A stretch of DNA of 64,000 nucleotides from positions 496,001 through 560,000 of the forward strand of contig NZ_LLWK01000037.1 of assembly GCF_001529295.1 (NCBI RefSeq), read 5' to 3'. Numbering within the stretch: position 1 is the first letter of the stretch; each line of letters opens with the position of its first letter. The translations under genes were made by a program, and so were the position numbers. A model generated the notes under the pieces. It saw only the letters and a list, made by a program, of their open reading frames with translations, was not told the origin of the DNA and searched no databases. The stretch is from Flavobacterium sp. TAB 87. Lineage in GTDB: Bacteria; Bacteroidota; Bacteroidia; Flavobacteriales; Flavobacteriaceae. Shown in pieces: positions 63,697 through 64,000 of the stretch.

Positions 63697-64000
63697 TTAT
63701 TCGTCTCTAAGTGCTACAATGGGCTTAATTTGTGCTGCGCGATAAGCAGGAAAAAAACCTGCCAATGCTCCCGCAAAGACAAGTATGCCTAACGTGCTTA
63801 ATGCTACGCCAAAGTCTACCTCTGGATTTCTAAAATAGTCACTTTGTATCATTGGTCCCACAAATTCTAATAACAACAAACTTGCTAACAAACCTACAAA
63901 TCCAGCAATCGTGGTGATAAAAATCGATTCATGTAAAATCATTCCAATAATTGATACTGGCGAAGCACCTAGTGCTTTCCTAATTCCGATTTCTTTGGTT
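63697..64000 (-). CDS. MacB-type ABC transporter permease, 5' partial
   Basis: Only the C-terminal 100 or so residues are inside the window; the frame stays open to base 64000, so the start lies beyond. Visible parts: KEIGIRKALGASPVSI, the last two transmembrane segments, and FPAYRAAQIKPIVALRDE, the same C-terminal motif as its neighbour. It is a paralogue of the following gene and in the same operon; the pair may form a heterodimer. Confidence 0.9.
   Translation of the reverse strand, partial: TKEIGIRKALGASPVSIIGMILHESIFITTIAGFVGLLASLLLLEFVGPMIQSDYFRNPEVDFGVALSTLGILVFAGALAGFFPAYRAAQIKPIVALRDE

Overview
This window comes from a member of the Flavobacteriia (Bacteroidota), most likely Flavobacterium or a close relative. 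The evidence is the low-GC sequence, promoters with the Bacteroidota -7 element TAnnTTTG (sometimes with a TTG about 18-21 bp upstream), few Shine-Dalgarno sequences, a PorP/SprF type IX secretion-family protein, a SusC-like TonB receptor paired with a DUF4249 lipoprotein, an S46 dipeptidyl-peptidase, and the order pdxJ / CBS-nadK-DUF6089-uppS-bamA-ompH-ompH-murI. It is a chromosomal housekeeping region. I see no insertion sequence, prophage, CRISPR array, integrase or rRNA.

Layout. 1-4.6 kb: 3' part of a U32-family protein, a DUF2383/PA2169 stress-type protein, a small charged protein, an AraC-like sensor protein without a DNA-binding domain, and a divergent Crp/Fnr regulator. 4.6-9.1 kb: glyoxylate shunt (aceB-aceA) divergent from an ScfR/RamB-type regulator across a 56-bp nested palindrome. 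9.2-12.6 kb: pirin, a 2OG-Fe(II) oxygenase, a yceI gene broken by an amber codon, and fabD. 12.8-16.8 kb: galE and a sugar aminotransferase, divergent from waaA and a GNAT gene. 16.8-25.3 kb: DPP11-type peptidase, a small repeat-rich lipoprotein, DUF1508 protein, tRNA-Gly/tRNA-Leu, mutS, DUF1573 protein, a TrmH/SpoU methyltransferase, and a folK-deoxynucleoside kinase fusion. 25.8-33.3 kb: sppA, a large AsmA-like protein, a DUF2797 protein and a GH3-family protein. 33.6-40.1 kb: serB, then tig-clpP-clpX with a holin-like membrane protein and an alpha/beta hydrolase. 40.3-44.9 kb: an unknown lipoprotein, then a TonB receptor with its DUF4249 lipoprotein. 45.1-54.3 kb: pdxJ and the envelope-biogenesis cluster. 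54.3-64 kb: gamma-carbonic anhydrase-like protein, PorP/SprF, NifU-like protein, MscS, tsaB, and a tripartite efflux operon with one TolC, two adaptors and two MacB-type permeases, cut by the window end.

How the genes work together. AceB and AceA form the glyoxylate bypass and are probably controlled by the divergent acyl-CoA-type regulator. FabD (fatty acids), WaaA (Kdo transfer to lipid A), UppS (undecaprenyl carrier), MurI (D-glutamate), BamA and the OmpH/Skp chaperones all build the envelope. Tig, ClpP and ClpX handle protein folding and turnover.

I did not find a clearly new multi-gene system. The best leads are the nested palindrome at aceB/scfR, the amber-interrupted yceI with an intact promoter, a two-copy dispersed hairpin element, the helix-turn-helix-less AraC-like protein, and promoters that predict leaderless mRNAs.
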